A stretch of 64,000 nucleotides of DNA. It comes from Acheta domesticus. Taxonomy: Eukaryota > Arthropoda > Insecta > Orthoptera > Gryllidae. Under the pieces are notes generated by a model. That model searched no databases and had not been told where the DNA came from. It saw only the letters and a list, made by a program, of their open reading frames with translations. The stretch lies in contig JAHLJT010009436.1 in assembly GCA_031308135.1 (NCBI GenBank), positions 120,877,608 through 120,941,607 of the forward strand, in the 5' to 3' direction. Of the stretch, positions 24,641-36,980 are shown piece by piece; the stretch's first letter is position 1; every line of letters starts with the position of its first letter. The translations under genes were made by a program, and so were the position numbers.

Positions 24641-25177
24641 TAACATTTAAAGGAGTACCATCTAACGTAGATAACATCTAATTCGACATCATTTGGGACA
24701 CGTGACGTGTTACCCCCATGGTTTTGCACGTCTTATGTTTAACCATAAACTCGGAAGGCGCCACGTTTTAGGCGTATCGGTGAACGACTGACTGCATCTC
24801 CACCAACCCCGGGCCACAAGAATTTCCGCCTATGACCAGGCGAGGACGCGACGCCACATACCCAGTTGAAGATTTTACCAAACTAGGGACAGGTTCACGA
24901 GACTGGTTCGTGTGAAGAGACATTCAAGCAAAAGACAATCACGACCTGCATCCCGAAGAAAATCAAGACCCGACGGTTTTGTTCGCGAGATTTACTCTTG
25001 AAGCTGTAGTTCGAGCAGAAGTTCGTGTTTGCCCAAATGAGTAAATAAGCATGGATAAAACTTACTTAGCTAAACTATTATGGGTCTCAAAGGAGAAAGA
25101 ATGAAAGTAACAAAGACGCATAAAATTGTGGACAGTTATAGAGAGGGAAGAACGATGATGAACGAACGGAAAGAAAA

Positions 25178-25717
25178 ATGAACGAAGGTAAAAAGAATGA
25201 ACGAGAATAAGGAAGCACGATAATTCTGAGCGCATAAACTGCCAATGTCGTTAGTATTGCAAGTGTAGTGCTTGTTTTATCGCGGAAGGAGGTGATGGTG
25301 GTGTTTGTGATCTTCGTCCGCTGACTGCCAAGATTCGACGACGACCTACGTCGGTTTGCAGGAATTTTCCCCAACTAGGAATCTCCCTCCAGCGGGCACC
25401 GCCCTAGTGTAGTGCGTATATATAAGGCGCGAGGAAAAGACAAGGAAGGGGAAAGAAAGATTGCCAGCGGTCTGTGACCTGTTTGTTACAGTACTGCTCC
25501 GGCATTCGCCTGCAGTTCATAGAAGAAACCACGGAAAACTACCGATTAGAGCAGCCGGCCGCTATAATTCTCCAATTAGCGGTGGAATTCGACCTAGCTG
25601 ACAAGCTAGTGTCGAAAATCCTGCCGCCGTCGGGACTCTAACCCCAGGACTTCCCGGTTGTAGGCACTGCAGTGACCAGTTGATGCCCTGAGCCACCTTT
25701 ACCGGTATGAACGAAGG
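25178..25717. repeat. 11-bp direct repeat flanking the SINE (candidate target duplication)
   Basis: ATGAACGAAGG occurs at 25178-25188 and at 25707-25717. The second copy directly abuts the tRNA-like head of the SINE, as a target-site duplication would. Both flanks are purine-rich and hold other ATGAACGA copies (25157, 25197 and 25729 areas), so a chance match within low-complexity sequence is possible. Confidence 0.5.
25381..25706 (-). mobile_element. tRNA-derived SINE (retroposon), degenerate
   Basis: On the minus strand a tRNA-like head begins at about 25706. Box A-like GGTGGCTCAGGGCATC spans 25697-25682 and box B-like GGTTAGAGTCCC spans 25643-25632, the pair of an internal RNA polymerase III promoter. 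Further along come TTTTCCGTGGTTTC and GCAGGCGAATGCCGG, then a pyrimidine-rich part. This order matches the central domain of a SINE group I know from several polyneopteran insects. The 3' limit is uncertain: similarity fades near 25381, but an 11-bp flanking repeat would place it at 25189. Confidence 0.72.
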
Positions 25718-28080
25718 AAAGAAAGAGGATGAACGAGAGGAAGAGAGTGAAAGAGAACACAAAGAGAGATAACGAAGACGGTAAGAAAAAGAAGAGGGAG
25801 AAAAGAAGGGCAAAAGAAAGGTTAGTACACGATGAGGAAGTTCTAAAAACAAAGGGAGAGAACAACAGGACAAGAAATGGATTACACGAAGTTCTGGAGG
25901 TGTTCGTTGAGCAAATTCATGTTCAATTTCTTTAAAAACAATTACTTCTCATTCGTTAAGAAGGTGTTTTCTGAAAAGCGATCATGACGAACTGAATATC
26001 TGGACAAAGGACTTCTAGAAGTAAATGATATTTCACTGCTTAATAAATCATTAGTACAGGACCAAGAACCTAGTTACCAAATTACCCTTAGTATAATCCG
26101 ATGTATACGATCATAGTAATTCGTGGATCTGGTCTCTACTAATGGGTATGACCTCGCAACGCGACTGTTGTAGCCTGGAACAGTGTCGATTCCATTTGTG
26201 TCATTTTTTTCTCCAACATCAAAGAGCTTCGAATGCATAATTTAAAATATTCAATTTTCTTTTATTTTCGTTTCAAAGTAGTTTTTTTTCGTGCCTCGTA
26301 TATCATTCCTGCTTTTCCGATTCCACACAAAACTCATCACTACTGCAAAATGAACTAGTGGTGCTACAGAATGAAACTGTCTTTCTCATCTCTTGCTGGT
26401 TTTCTCATCTCTTTAGTCGGCGTTAGCTTTTCGGTATTGCCCTACCTTCTTTCCAGCTGCTATCAGCGTCTGAAAAGCACTTCACAATTTCTCAATTTTT
26501 CGATCCCAAAAAAGCAGAATTTAAATACGTCAATAAAAATATTATAGAAGAGTAAAACCTGGTCTCTTATGCAAATTTTCATTGAAAAATGTGAAGACGT
26601 TAAAAAAAGTCATTTTGATCTCAAATCTATATTTCCGATTTTACCCAACATTAATGACTTTCTGGATACCACGTATATACACATAAGAGAAAGTGAAACG
26701 AACTTTGTTCTTCATCACTTCTATTCGCACCCTCAACAAGTTGCTCCGCACACCACGTCTACCACTGGCATAGTAGTTTTATCTCTTTTTTTTCAAGGAC
26801 GATTTGCGATAAGTACTCAGATACTCTCCACAAATGTAACCATATTGTACATGTAACTTTTCATACAAGACAACACCAATTGTCTGGTAAGATTTTCGAA
26901 ACTAGGATGCCAGTTTTACTAACTTTGCTAGCAGAAGGGTAATCAAAAATAAATTAATAGCCCTATATAAACCTCTTCGAGATTTGCATCTTTCACGTGC
27001 ATTCAAGACCGCTATACTTGAATAACATAGCAGAGTCGGACCCACGCACTGGGCTTCACTTTCCATTCCTTTCCCTGCCTAGCTTCGCGCGCGAGCTCCA
27101 GCCGCGCTCTGCTTCTTAGAGGCACTTAGTGGGAAAGATTTATCGACTAGAGCCTAAGTTTCCAGCCAGCCGCAAAGTGGTGCATATAACGCATTGGATA
27201 GCGAGAACCCGCGGAGAAAAAAGCAAGAATGTACTGCCGAATTGAAAGACAAATAAAAAATGTCTGTCAATTTTCTGAGATAACTTCATTAAAATGAAAT
27301 AAAAATATTTTGTCGCATGTCAACCATCACCAGTATATTTCAATATTCTAAAACGAATTTAAAGAACAATGCACGGAGAGACAAGATATGAAAGATAGAC
27401 GAATAGGAAAAAGGGTATGAACGTAAAGTGAGCAGCGAACGACGAATACAAACCAGTGGATAAAAAAGTGTACTCCTCGCTAACAATTGAAGGATAGGAT
27501 AAAGCAGAGCGGAATCATCCTTACTATACTCGGTTCTTTTCGTTTGAAAACAGAAGCCAGAACGAAGTGGCAAGCTATGTGCAATTTTTTACGGCAATGT
27601 ATAACTTTCATTAACCATCAGTAGGGATTTCAGCTGTCAAAAATGCTGAATGAGTTACACGCGCAATGCAACGGGAATAATCGGAATGAACAGGGAAATT
27701 CTGAAGATGCTCTACGTCTATTGTGAAGAGGGCCGCAATATACCCGAATCCATCCGAATCCAGCAAAAGAAGCTTCATAAGGTGTATTCATTTCGAATTA
27801 CCGGAATCGAAATACGACGATTCAAAATCCAGACTAGGTCACTAGCAGATCGATTGCATCCACCCTTCTTTCTCTAATAAAATAATGTATTCCAAGCCGG
27901 CACATTCATGGCTTTATTAACTATATTTCAACTTCAAGCAATGAATGGCATCTGGGGAATGCGATAGAAAGTTCATTTAGGACCTCGCATGCATCGCAAA
28001 GGTGTATTGGGACACAATTACTCCAGCATCACTTTGCTGTTCAAACAATTCGAGCGAGCTCTTTGCGCTGCGCTCCACAG
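25718..28080. other. AT-rich DNA with purine-rich start
   Basis: The plus strand at 25718-25870 is GA-rich. TTCTCATCTCTT is tandemly repeated near 26380-26410. Other sequence is plain, with no recognised gene. Confidence 0.5.
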
Positions 28081-28104
28081 AGCAAAACTGAACTTCGACA
28101 AGCG

Positions 28105-28177
28105 CATTCCGCTCGGCCTTCTCATTCAACACGGTGCGGAATGTGTGCGTGGGAAAAAGCACATTCGTGCTTTTTCC
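28105..28177 (+). other. Twin hairpins
   Basis: Two stems lie 8 bp apart. CATTCCGC (28105-28112) pairs with GCGGAATG (28136-28143). GGAAAAAGCAC (28152-28162) pairs perfectly with GTGCTTTTTCC (28167-28177) around an ATTC loop. No T-run follows, so it is not an obvious Pol III terminator. It could be a structured transcript or a binding-site palindrome. Confidence 0.45.
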
Positions 28178-28499
28178 AGACGGATTTGTAGGCCAATCGA
28201 AATCAAATGAGAGAAAATGGTATTTCAAATACTGAACGGGGGGGAGGGGGTCATTCAAAGGGTTCAGTATTTCTTCCTCTCTCTTCCCCCCTTCCTCTCT
28301 CTCTCTCCATCCCCGCTCCGTTCTCTTCACGCATCACCGCACGCGCGGGGTTAACTGCTACACAGCTCCCCTTCCCTCTCGACCCCAAACAAACACGCAC
28401 CGCCCGCCAGGATTTTAATTCCGATTGCTTTTTAATTTTTCTGGCTCGCTTTCGGACTGCATCAACAAAAATTACGGAACGATATACAAATCCTGATTA

Positions 28500-28890
28500 C
28501 CGGAATCAAATTTACGGGAACGCGGCGGGAGCGGCGAGAGGCGCGTTCGAGGGGGCGACCCTCGTCAGTCGCGGCGTCTCCCACGCGCGCGTCCACCAGC
28601 AGACGCCGCGGCCGCCGCCATCGCCGCTGGAGAGATCTCCCGCGCTCGCGTCCCGCTAAACGCGCGTAATGCCTCTTGTAATCGTCCGCGGCCACCCGAG
28701 CGAGCACCGCGCGCTAGTCGTTACGCACGCCGATAAAATGGGGCACCGTCCAATGCGAGCCGGTGAGTGCTCGAGCAGAGGACGAGGTGCATGCAGAGCC
28801 ACCACGCAGCCACACGCAGAGATACGACGGTCGCCAGGTCCATGGCAGCGCCTTCCTGACAGGGGCCATCCACGGGTCCACAAACGCGTT
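28500..28890. other. CpG-rich island, non-coding
   Basis: GC-rich DNA follows a pyrimidine-rich stretch at 28262-28325. Overlapping short ORFs have no domain. Confidence 0.55.
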
Positions 28891-31540
28891 AATAACGTCT
28901 CGTACTAAAAGATTGTATAAAACAGATCGTCATATACAGTCTATTTCTAGGAATCAGCGCTTAAAAGCCCACTTCTAATCAAGCGTTTTAAATACAACAA
29001 ATTAAAACGCAAGTATTAGTTTTGAATCAATCAAGAATACATTTCAATTTCACAGATTTAGAAATACAGCACATTCATCCCTTTAAGTGAATGAATAAAA
29101 CACAAAAAACATCGATTAATAGAAAATATTCTTACTAAGTGTGCATTTGCACAATTATTACTCCGGAAAAATTTATATGTAGAATAAATATTTTCCACAA
29201 AACGTATAGAAAAAGTATTTTTCTATATGTTTTACGGATTTTTTCTAAAGTAGTGCAAGAAAAAAATACTTTTTTACACATTTACTTTCGTTAATTACCA
29301 TTTGTTTTATACATTAAATGCAATAATTGTTCTCTTACAATGGAAGGCACTGAAACGCAAATTAATTTCCAATTACAAGGAAATAAAATGAAGGAATGGG
29401 ACTTGTGACACGGTGTAACACAGGATGTGATAACTAGCAATCATATTTCTCTACGAGAAACAAGGCGATTATTGAAATTTGAGGTCAGTCAACCAATACG
29501 ACAATGCATACGTACATAATAGTGGAACATTCTAAAACTTTTCTTTTCGTTTAGTACTTAGTTTATCAATCTTAGTTAGACTTTCCAAACTCCAAAACTA
29601 CTCATGTCAATTGAATACTCGTTCAATTTTATCAGGCACGCAAACACTTGGAGGGATGCTTGCGGCATATTAAAATGAACGAACGAGGGAATGCTTTTTT
29701 TTATTATCCTCGAGTAATTTTCTCCCATGGAAATGAAATGAATTCTGCACAGCTGCAAACATTACAGGCCGACGAAAATATCGAAAAAACGTCATAACCC
29801 AAATTCTTCCGTCACAAAATTCGTCACGGATGACAAATGTACGCCCACGGCATAAATATTCAGTAAAAAAGCTATGATGTCACTTCGTGTACTTCCAGCT
29901 ATGTGCCTACCGTGGAAACACCAGGTGTAAAATTTATGTTTTGTAATATTAAGGTAATTTAGTAGCATAAATAATACAACACGATGAGGCATAATATCAA
30001 ATTAACCTATGGTAATTTAAAGGTAAAATATTGAATCAATTTTAAATTAACTGTATGTTTATATTATCTTTAGAGTAAGCAATATTTTTATTCCATTTTA
30101 TTTTAGACATTTGTTTCATTTTTATATTGGAGAAAAATAAAACACAAGATCCCATAATAAATTTTAATGTTTGTATTGCACAATGTTTCGATAAATGGAA
30201 GTAAATATATCTTTCAGGATTCAACAAATGAACATGTAACACATTTCTGTGGTCAAGGATACGTTATTCCTTTAATCTTTGTCAAACAGAAATAACAATC
30301 AATTAGATGATCCTTCGATTCCCTCCGAATCATAGGAATTGCAAATGGCATGTAATGTGTACCATTTTTCTATCAAGACAACAGTCTTAACATACAAAAC
30401 ATATATTTGAGGCCCAGGTCATTTAAAAAAATCACCAACTTGACAGCCAAAGTAATGTTGATAACACTTTCTCGCTAATGACGTTAAATTTCGCCTCTGA
30501 ATCTTTCAAATCAGCTCATCATAGATTCAGCAGAAATTATCTGCATGATTTACATACGTTCTTGGCATGACAAAAAACACAAAACACTAAAATAGCTTAC
30601 ACTATACATTTCTAAACACAAAGGAAGGAAATATATCACTAGTGATATTCGTGCTAACGAGCTCATGAACACTTCCGAACTGACATCACAATGCCAATTA
30701 ACTGGCCTGATCATGTCAAAACAATGAATGAACCTGCACAGTATTGCCTGTTGGTGTTTTAGTATGATATTACGTATAATTTCCTTAAATACAGTTTGAA
30801 TAAAATCAAATCGCAACATATAAGGTAAAGATTCCTATGACAAGCGGAAAAGAATGTTAAAATCAGGTTTTAAAAAGTAGCTGCCACAAAAAAAACTGTG
30901 TCAGATGGAAAAATTCTTAATACATATCTGAATTCAGCATGAAAAAAACACTAGATTCACTAATCAGATTTTTTGAGAAAATAACCTGGTCGACCAGAGT
31001 TATTAAAAAAGGACTGTTATGCAAGTATGATTATTAGGACACATCAATATTTGTTTGGCAAAATTATATTTTTAATGGGGTTTATTTCCTGAAAAGCTGG
31101 CGAAACAGAGTTATCTTCTTCTTGAAACTGTTCTTTTCATTGTTACTTCTTACTTAATGAAACCTTTTATGAATGTTACTACGAAACTGTTCTGTACCTC
31201 TATGACAGAAAAGTACATATTATGGATCTAAACTTCAGTTCAGAGAAATACGAATGTATATAAAATATATCGACAGTATCGACAAGCTGTGAATTCTACG
31301 AAAAATTATAAACAAGTAATGGATCGGACGCTGTCCTGAGAAAATTGTATTTGCTTTCAATAAAGAAATATTTTTTAATTCGAGGAAGATAACATATTTG
31401 TGCTGGACTGTTTTACACGTTCACGTCTTTTCAATGAAAACGAAAAAACAAAGTGAAACCAAATCGGTGAACATTAGAGAAGGTTCATCAAATGCATCTA
31501 CACAATGCACATCCTAATCCAAAGAAAGCCAAGTGCGGTT
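28891..31540. other. AT-rich DNA, nothing recognised beyond one hairpin
   Basis: Apart from the foldback at 29199-29233 there is no ORF above 90 codons and no element. Confidence 0.55.
29199..29233 (+). other. AT-rich hairpin
   Basis: AAAACGTATAGAAAAA (29199-29214) and TTTTTCTATATGTTTT (29218-29233) pair over 16 positions with one G-U pair and a 3-nt loop. The surroundings are AT-rich with further A and T runs, so this may be a chance foldback. No gene is adjacent. Confidence 0.4.
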
Positions 31541-32585
31541 CGCCCCTCTCGCGCATAAAGGAGCGCCGCAGGGCGGCTGGCGCGGCCGCGGAGGCGGGGC
31601 GCGGGCGACCGCGAGAACAAGCGCGCGGCCGCAGGGTCACGCCCAGCTCCGCGCGCACTCGCGGGCGGGGAGCAGGCGGGCGGGGAAGCGGAACAGGAGT
31701 AGTAAAAGTTGCAGCACCGCGCTCGCGGCGCTGGACTAGCGGGCCGCAGGCAACCAGGGCATGTCGGCAGCAGTGCAACAGCAGCGGCGACGGCGGCGGC
31801 GGCGGCGGCGGCGGTTGGAGCACAGGCGATGGAGGTCTGCTGATGCCTGCTGAAGGGGAGGGGAGGCACAGACGTCGAGGAAGGTCAGAGAATCTCATGA
31901 GATGATGTACGACACGGTGGTGCTGCGAGAGGAAGGGGAAAGGAAAGAAAATGCATAATGGTACTTAATGATGCGAAGTACGTGATCGAGAGCAAAAATG
32001 AATCAAAGTCATTTTTTTTGAGAAATGAAAATGGATTAAAAGGAGTAAGAGCACATGAATTAAAAGAATACGGAAATATAATAGATGTAGGGTAAGTGAA
32101 AGGAGATAACAGATGTGAAAAAAGATTTGAAGAAGGTTAGAAGAGAACAGAAAAGACGGGAGAGGCAGAGGTAAAAAAAGTAAATGGTTATTGCGATGAA
32201 GGGGTAAAATGTAACAAATTCATATCCATGGTAATAACACTGATAGATGCACAGAGATAAAAGATTTGATACAGGCATATTACAAGCAGTTCCTTGGGAG
32301 TAGGTAGCGGCGGCGGCTGCGGGGAAACGGTGGCGATGACAACAATGGGGACTGCAAATAGTGCAGGGGACGCGCGTTGCGCCAGTAACGATGGTGTGGC
32401 TTCAGCGAAAAAGCCACTAGCTTGACGTATCGCGAGGAAGACAATACTTCAAGAGCCAGAGGAGGCAGCAGGTGAAGGTGGGCTGGTTGTGGAACCGGCG
32501 GCGGCGTTTCAATGCAGCAGACGCATCGCGCCGAGCGGTCAAGGACTGCACGATGAAATGGCAGCTGGTGTGTGGGAGCCGCAGA
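31541..32585. other. CpG-rich island, purine-rich stretch, second GC-rich patch
   Basis: The island at 31541-31890 holds the CGG tract. The plus strand at 31900-32280 is purine-rich. The patch at 32300-32585 is GGCGGC/GCAGC-rich. The three belong to a recurring island-plus-purine pattern in this window. No coding gene is recognised. Confidence 0.5.
31786..31815. repeat. (CGG)n trinucleotide tract
   Basis: About nine CGG triplets follow CAGCAG-like sequence in a CpG-rich island. Confidence 0.95.
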
Positions 32586-33679
32586 AGCTAGGGCTATTCC
32601 GATGTAACACTTCTGTAAAACACTTTCCTCATATCCTTTCCTTGTTTCATAAATAAATAAATTTCACAGAATTCAATTAACATGTTTAGAAATGTGAAAT
32701 AAAATTCGGAAGAAATGTTAAGTGGTTTGTGAATGACAATTTACTATAAATAATTATTGTAAAATTCCTTATAAAAGAAAATTTAATACAATAATAGAAG
32801 ACAACTTTACGGCCAGTTCTTTTCCATCCCCTGCAATCACGTGTTGCCCAATGGCGTCTGCTGCAGATCTGTTGCTAGCAGCACTGTTACAGACCGGCAG
32901 CGCCGCCTGCCCAAGGCCCGAGCGACGACGTTGCTTTTATTTTGGTTTACGACTGTCCCTGTCGCCGCCTGCTGACCGCTGAGCAACAGCCAGGCAAAAC
33001 ACACATTAAAATGTTCATGGCAGTTCCCGCAGCGTGTCTCGGACCGGGAGAGTTGGGGTAGTACATGTGAAGTCGCACTTTACAAAGTGTATTGCCTTGC
33101 GTTGTGAAAGAAATGACAGAGTACACAAGTGGAATGGCTGTGAACCAATACGCGGAACAAGAATGAGGAAATTGAGAAACGTGTTATAGGCCTCCAGTTG
33201 TATATCCTCTGATTTTCCTCGAGAGCAATAAGCCCCAACATTATGTAACTGAAGAGATCGTCGTGAAACGAAGTCACCTAAAGCTCTATGACACGCCAGG
33301 CAAAGGATAGGAGATAGAAAACGACAGAACACGATAAGTCTCTAGTTATACTTCATCTGTATTTGAGAACAACTTCTGCATCTGAAGAACTCACCGAACT
33401 CACCCTAAAAACAAACACACTATTTATTTCACTAAAGTATCACTCCACCCCTCAAAGATGGTACCAAGGAATTATCATATCTACAGGAACCACCGTGAAC
33501 AGATTTACAACTACACCGAAAACACGGTTGACGGGCCCGCGAATCTTTTGAATCAACGAGAATCGTTTGGATCTTTCTGTAAGGGGGACACGACGGACGG
33601 CGCGCCATCCCTGCGTTACTGATGTTGATCCCGCGAAAGTGAAACGGCCCCTTTCGAGGTGTGCCATTATCACGGATCT

Positions 33680-33687
33680 TGACGTCA
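33680..33687. promoter_or_regulatory. Palindromic CRE/ATF site TGACGTCA
   Basis: This is the second exact copy, inside the 33.56-33.78 kb CpG-rich island. It is a sequence match only. Confidence 0.25.
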
Positions 33688-33762
33688 GGATTGATCGCCG
33701 CCGCAACATTAGGGCGTCGGCGACGGAACATTGCGCGCGTGCCCTTGTTGCTATAAACAGCA

Positions 33763-33773
33763 GGGGGGGGGGG
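33763..33773 (+). repeat. Homopolymer G11
   Basis: Eleven G lie in a CpG-rich island; length may be unreliable. Confidence 0.9.
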
Positions 33774-34308
33774 CATTTTGAGCTTATGCTCCGACAATTT
33801 TCCGGCAGCGAATGTACTAGCGTCAATCATAAAGGTGAATGTGTTATTCCTTGGTTCTTGTTATTTTTCAGCCTTCGGACTCCTCTCTAGCATCCCACGT
33901 GCCCAACTTCCGTTCCGCCGCAAGGATCGGGGCTTATCACCCATCCGGAGTCGCCTTTCTCCGGTACAGGCGTCGTCAGAAGTATTTATTTCTTAAAAAA
34001 AGTCGCTTAGCGCGAAACCAATTATACTTCTCATTACCCACTGAGCAACTGATTGCAAACGACGTACATAATACTAATCAGCGGATAGTTTCCTTTCTAG
34101 AAATATATTTTCGCCCAGTTTGTCGCAAGGCTTCCAGCTTATCGTAATGCGCAATATTTAATATCACATTTTTTCGGCCGTCCAATTATTGTGGTATTTT
34201 AGTGCTGATAAAATAGGCCATATAAAAATATTTTACTTTCATCTTCCGATGGTCTATAACAAAAAGTAAAGAGTAAAGAGAAAATGAAATTATTACCAAA
34301 AGTTCTGG

Positions 34309-34725
34309 CTACATTTCTGCATAATCGCCGTCAAGATTCAGGTATTTTTCTTACCTATGAGATAGCTTTTCGGTTCTCTCGTGGAACATTGCAGCCAATG
34401 GTATGAGATGGGTATGAACTTTGCTTTGAAGGTCATTGGTCTGAAAGTTTTGGCCTCCTAGCCAATTCTTCGACTTGAAGAAGAGATAAAAATCACTCGC
34501 CGCTACTTCGGGGTATGCGTGGAATGATCAAGCAAAACCCGTGAGCCCCAGATGTTGTTTGGTTACAGCAGCACTGTGAGGTTCGGTGTTGTTGTCATGA
34601 ATGAGGACATCTCCAGAAGGCAGAACGTGTACTCCGCTTACTTCTTTGTGAATTTTTGCTGCATTACTGCTTCTTCTTGAAGAAAGGGAACGGCACCACG
34701 ACGTTCGCACTTGGCGGGAGCGTCA
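34309..34725 (-). pseudogene. Mariner-type transposase relic, C-terminal half
   Basis: Read on the minus strand in one frame, this encodes the end of a Tc1/mariner-superfamily transposase. It contains VLIHDNNTEPHSAAVT (the second catalytic Asp in HDN), then AASDFYLF (the third Asp), then KNWLGGQNF, and finishes with KYLNLDGDYAEM and a stop at 34309-34311. The order, and the roughly 33-residue spacing between the two Asp residues, fit the mariner D-D34D pattern. In-frame TGA (34528-34530) and TAA (34351-34353) show it is dead. The N-terminal DNA-binding half and the first Asp are not visible upstream of 34725, and I saw no terminal inverted repeats. Confidence 0.82.
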
Positions 34726-35850
34726 ATCGAACAGCCTTCTTCACATGCCTACAGTTCAGCTCAAATTGGCGATACAGCGTTGGTATTGTCAGAGGTTAAG
34801 GTAAAAAAATGTGCAACGGCCCATTGCACATCCCCAAATTCTCCTCCTTGTCCAGGAGTTTAAAGGCTCGATCTGGTGGTTGAAAAAACACGCCCACCTA
34901 TTTCCATCTACTTTTCGTTTTACCTTTAACACATTACAATGTAATTTGAGTCTAATTTTATAGAAACCATGCATGCAGTGTTTTACTTACAATAACTGTG
35001 AATTATATAATTAGTATAATCGTAATTCTGAAAAACGCTGTGTAGCAATAGTTATTTCTATTTGATAAAATTTAAAATTTAGTTATACTTCTCTTATACT
35101 TGATTTAGAAAGTACCCCTAAATAAAGCTTCTTGGCACCCTAAATGCGTCACAAGTATCTTCATACTAGATTCTCTACTAATACACAAAAATGAATGTCA
35201 AAACAGGGGCCTTTGTATTAACCTATAAAAATATAATTTATGAAAATATCGTAAGAGTACATAACAGCAAATGCGCATAGAAGCGCAATACTAGTTGATT
35301 GATATCGAACTTTCCTATTATCACAAAATTGATTCCATTCGCGCCATTTCGCGAAGCGAGCAAGTCCTTTTAATAGTTGCCTTAACAATCTTTTCACGAA
35401 ACAAACATCCATGGATACAAGTCATTTCCTCACATTCTAGCTTGAAGACTTTGTGTGGGCGCACTTACAAGAGCTACATTTACAGAGGGTGAGAATGGGA
35501 AATTATCTCCGTCGACAGATCAACCCGTTGCGTCTCTTTCGCCGTGCGAAAAGGAACGCCCTCGGCTGAAGGCTGCAGCGGCAAGCGCTGCAATGAAGGG
35601 GCCCGACTAGCGGACCGTGTCCCCTTTCCAAAAGACGAGAGCCGATCTAACCTTCCCCGCAACGATGGCCTTGCTAGTTGACGCCGGGCTAACCACTGCC
35701 AGCGAAAGGACAGGAATTGTTTTGCATCCCGTTCTCCTCTCAGCCCTTTCTTTCCCCACGCACAGTGTTGACCTAGACATAATGACAAGTCTTGAGCCAT
35801 ATTTGTATATGAGAATGCCGCTAGATAAAGTACGATACTGCCGATGAAGT

Positions 35851-35858
35851 TGACGTCA
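35851..35858. promoter_or_regulatory. Palindromic CRE/ATF site TGACGTCA
   Basis: This is the third exact copy, at the edge of the 35.5-35.8 kb GC-richer segment. It is a sequence match only. Confidence 0.2.
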
Positions 35859-35964
35859 TTACAGAATGGTACACTCCGGTGTGCTGACGAAGCCACTTCA
35901 ACTGCTCACATTATATTTTAGTGATCATATGAACTCTAAAGTATAGTAATTTTCCACAACGCAA

Positions 35965-35975
35965 CCCCCCCCCCC
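35965..35975 (+). repeat. Homopolymer C11
   Basis: Eleven C lie within AT-rich DNA, an unexpected composition for its surroundings; length may be unreliable. Confidence 0.9.
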
Positions 35976-36980
35976 GCAAATTAGAGCAAACTGCTACGAC
36001 AGTATACGAACAAAAAAAAGTGTATGTGAATACCTATGAGCAACGAAGGGTCTTGGCTACGTAACAGAGGCAGCAAAAAGTTGGTTTGTACATTAATATT
36101 ATAATATGAAATACTAATGAACGTGTTTTTCAATGAGATTTAATTTCTGAAAAAGTAAATTCAAGTCCTGTAGAAAATAAAGGGAAATCGACACATATTT
36201 CGAAGAGATTCATTACAACTCGAACACGCTTAAGAAATTGGAAAATATTACTACTTCATTCTTATGAGAAAAACTTAATTGATAGAGGGAATTCTCGGTG
36301 TAAAATAGAAGCATTTTTTGCAAATTGAATTTGAGCATGTGGAAATATGTTTCAGTAATATCTCCTTAGAAATCACCAATTTGTGTAACAATATATCAAT
36401 CAATATCATTTTCTTGTAACGCCAAGTGCACTCTTGCCATATTTCAACGAATTAATTAGACGTATCAATGATTATACGTAGCTAAAGACTCCTTCGAAAT
36501 GTTTTTCCAACATTTTCAAACTACGGCACGTTGAGGTTAAACAACGCTCTTCATAATTCAATAAGAATAGAAAACGTTTCAAAAACGTTTAAAGTAATAA
36601 AATCTGAAAGAACCGAAGTATAGTTATTCCTTGAAAAATTATTATAGAAAACCCAACATTAAGCAAACTATACTCGTTCACTGAATTTCTTAGCATCGCA
36701 ACAAAATCTACAGAACATGACATACAATTCTGAATTGTTTCCTTGTTCTTACGAATGCCGTGTTTCCAAAACGTATTCATTCTCTCAAACGCATACATCG
36801 ACATCTCAATCTACGGAAAGCTCTCGTTAAGATCATGAAAGAAACGAAGAGAAGTGGAACACTACGATTAAGTACAGATTTCGAATCCCACTCTCCTTCG
36901 AGGGCAACGACACTGCCTTGCTACATCACAGCCTGTCTGTACAACTTGCCTAATGTGAAAACACTCCAGCACAGTCTTGT

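Larger units (their letters stand above)
32586..34308. other. Mixed DNA with a CpG-rich island at 33.56-33.78 kb
   Basis: The island contains the CRE palindrome and G11. Frames of 107-132 codons over it lie on both strands and show no domain. A GC-richer patch is also present at 32.82-32.98 kb. Confidence 0.5.
34726..36980. other. AT-rich DNA with a GC-richer segment at 35.5-35.8 kb
   Basis: No N-terminal mariner sequence was recognised above 34725. The GC-richer segment has a 138-codon minus frame without domain. The rest is plain. Confidence 0.5.

Noticed and set aside
25418..25428. Strong TATA box (TATATATAAGG) suggesting a plus-strand promoter
   Set aside because: It lies inside the minus-strand SINE, and no gene or downstream ORF supports a start site.
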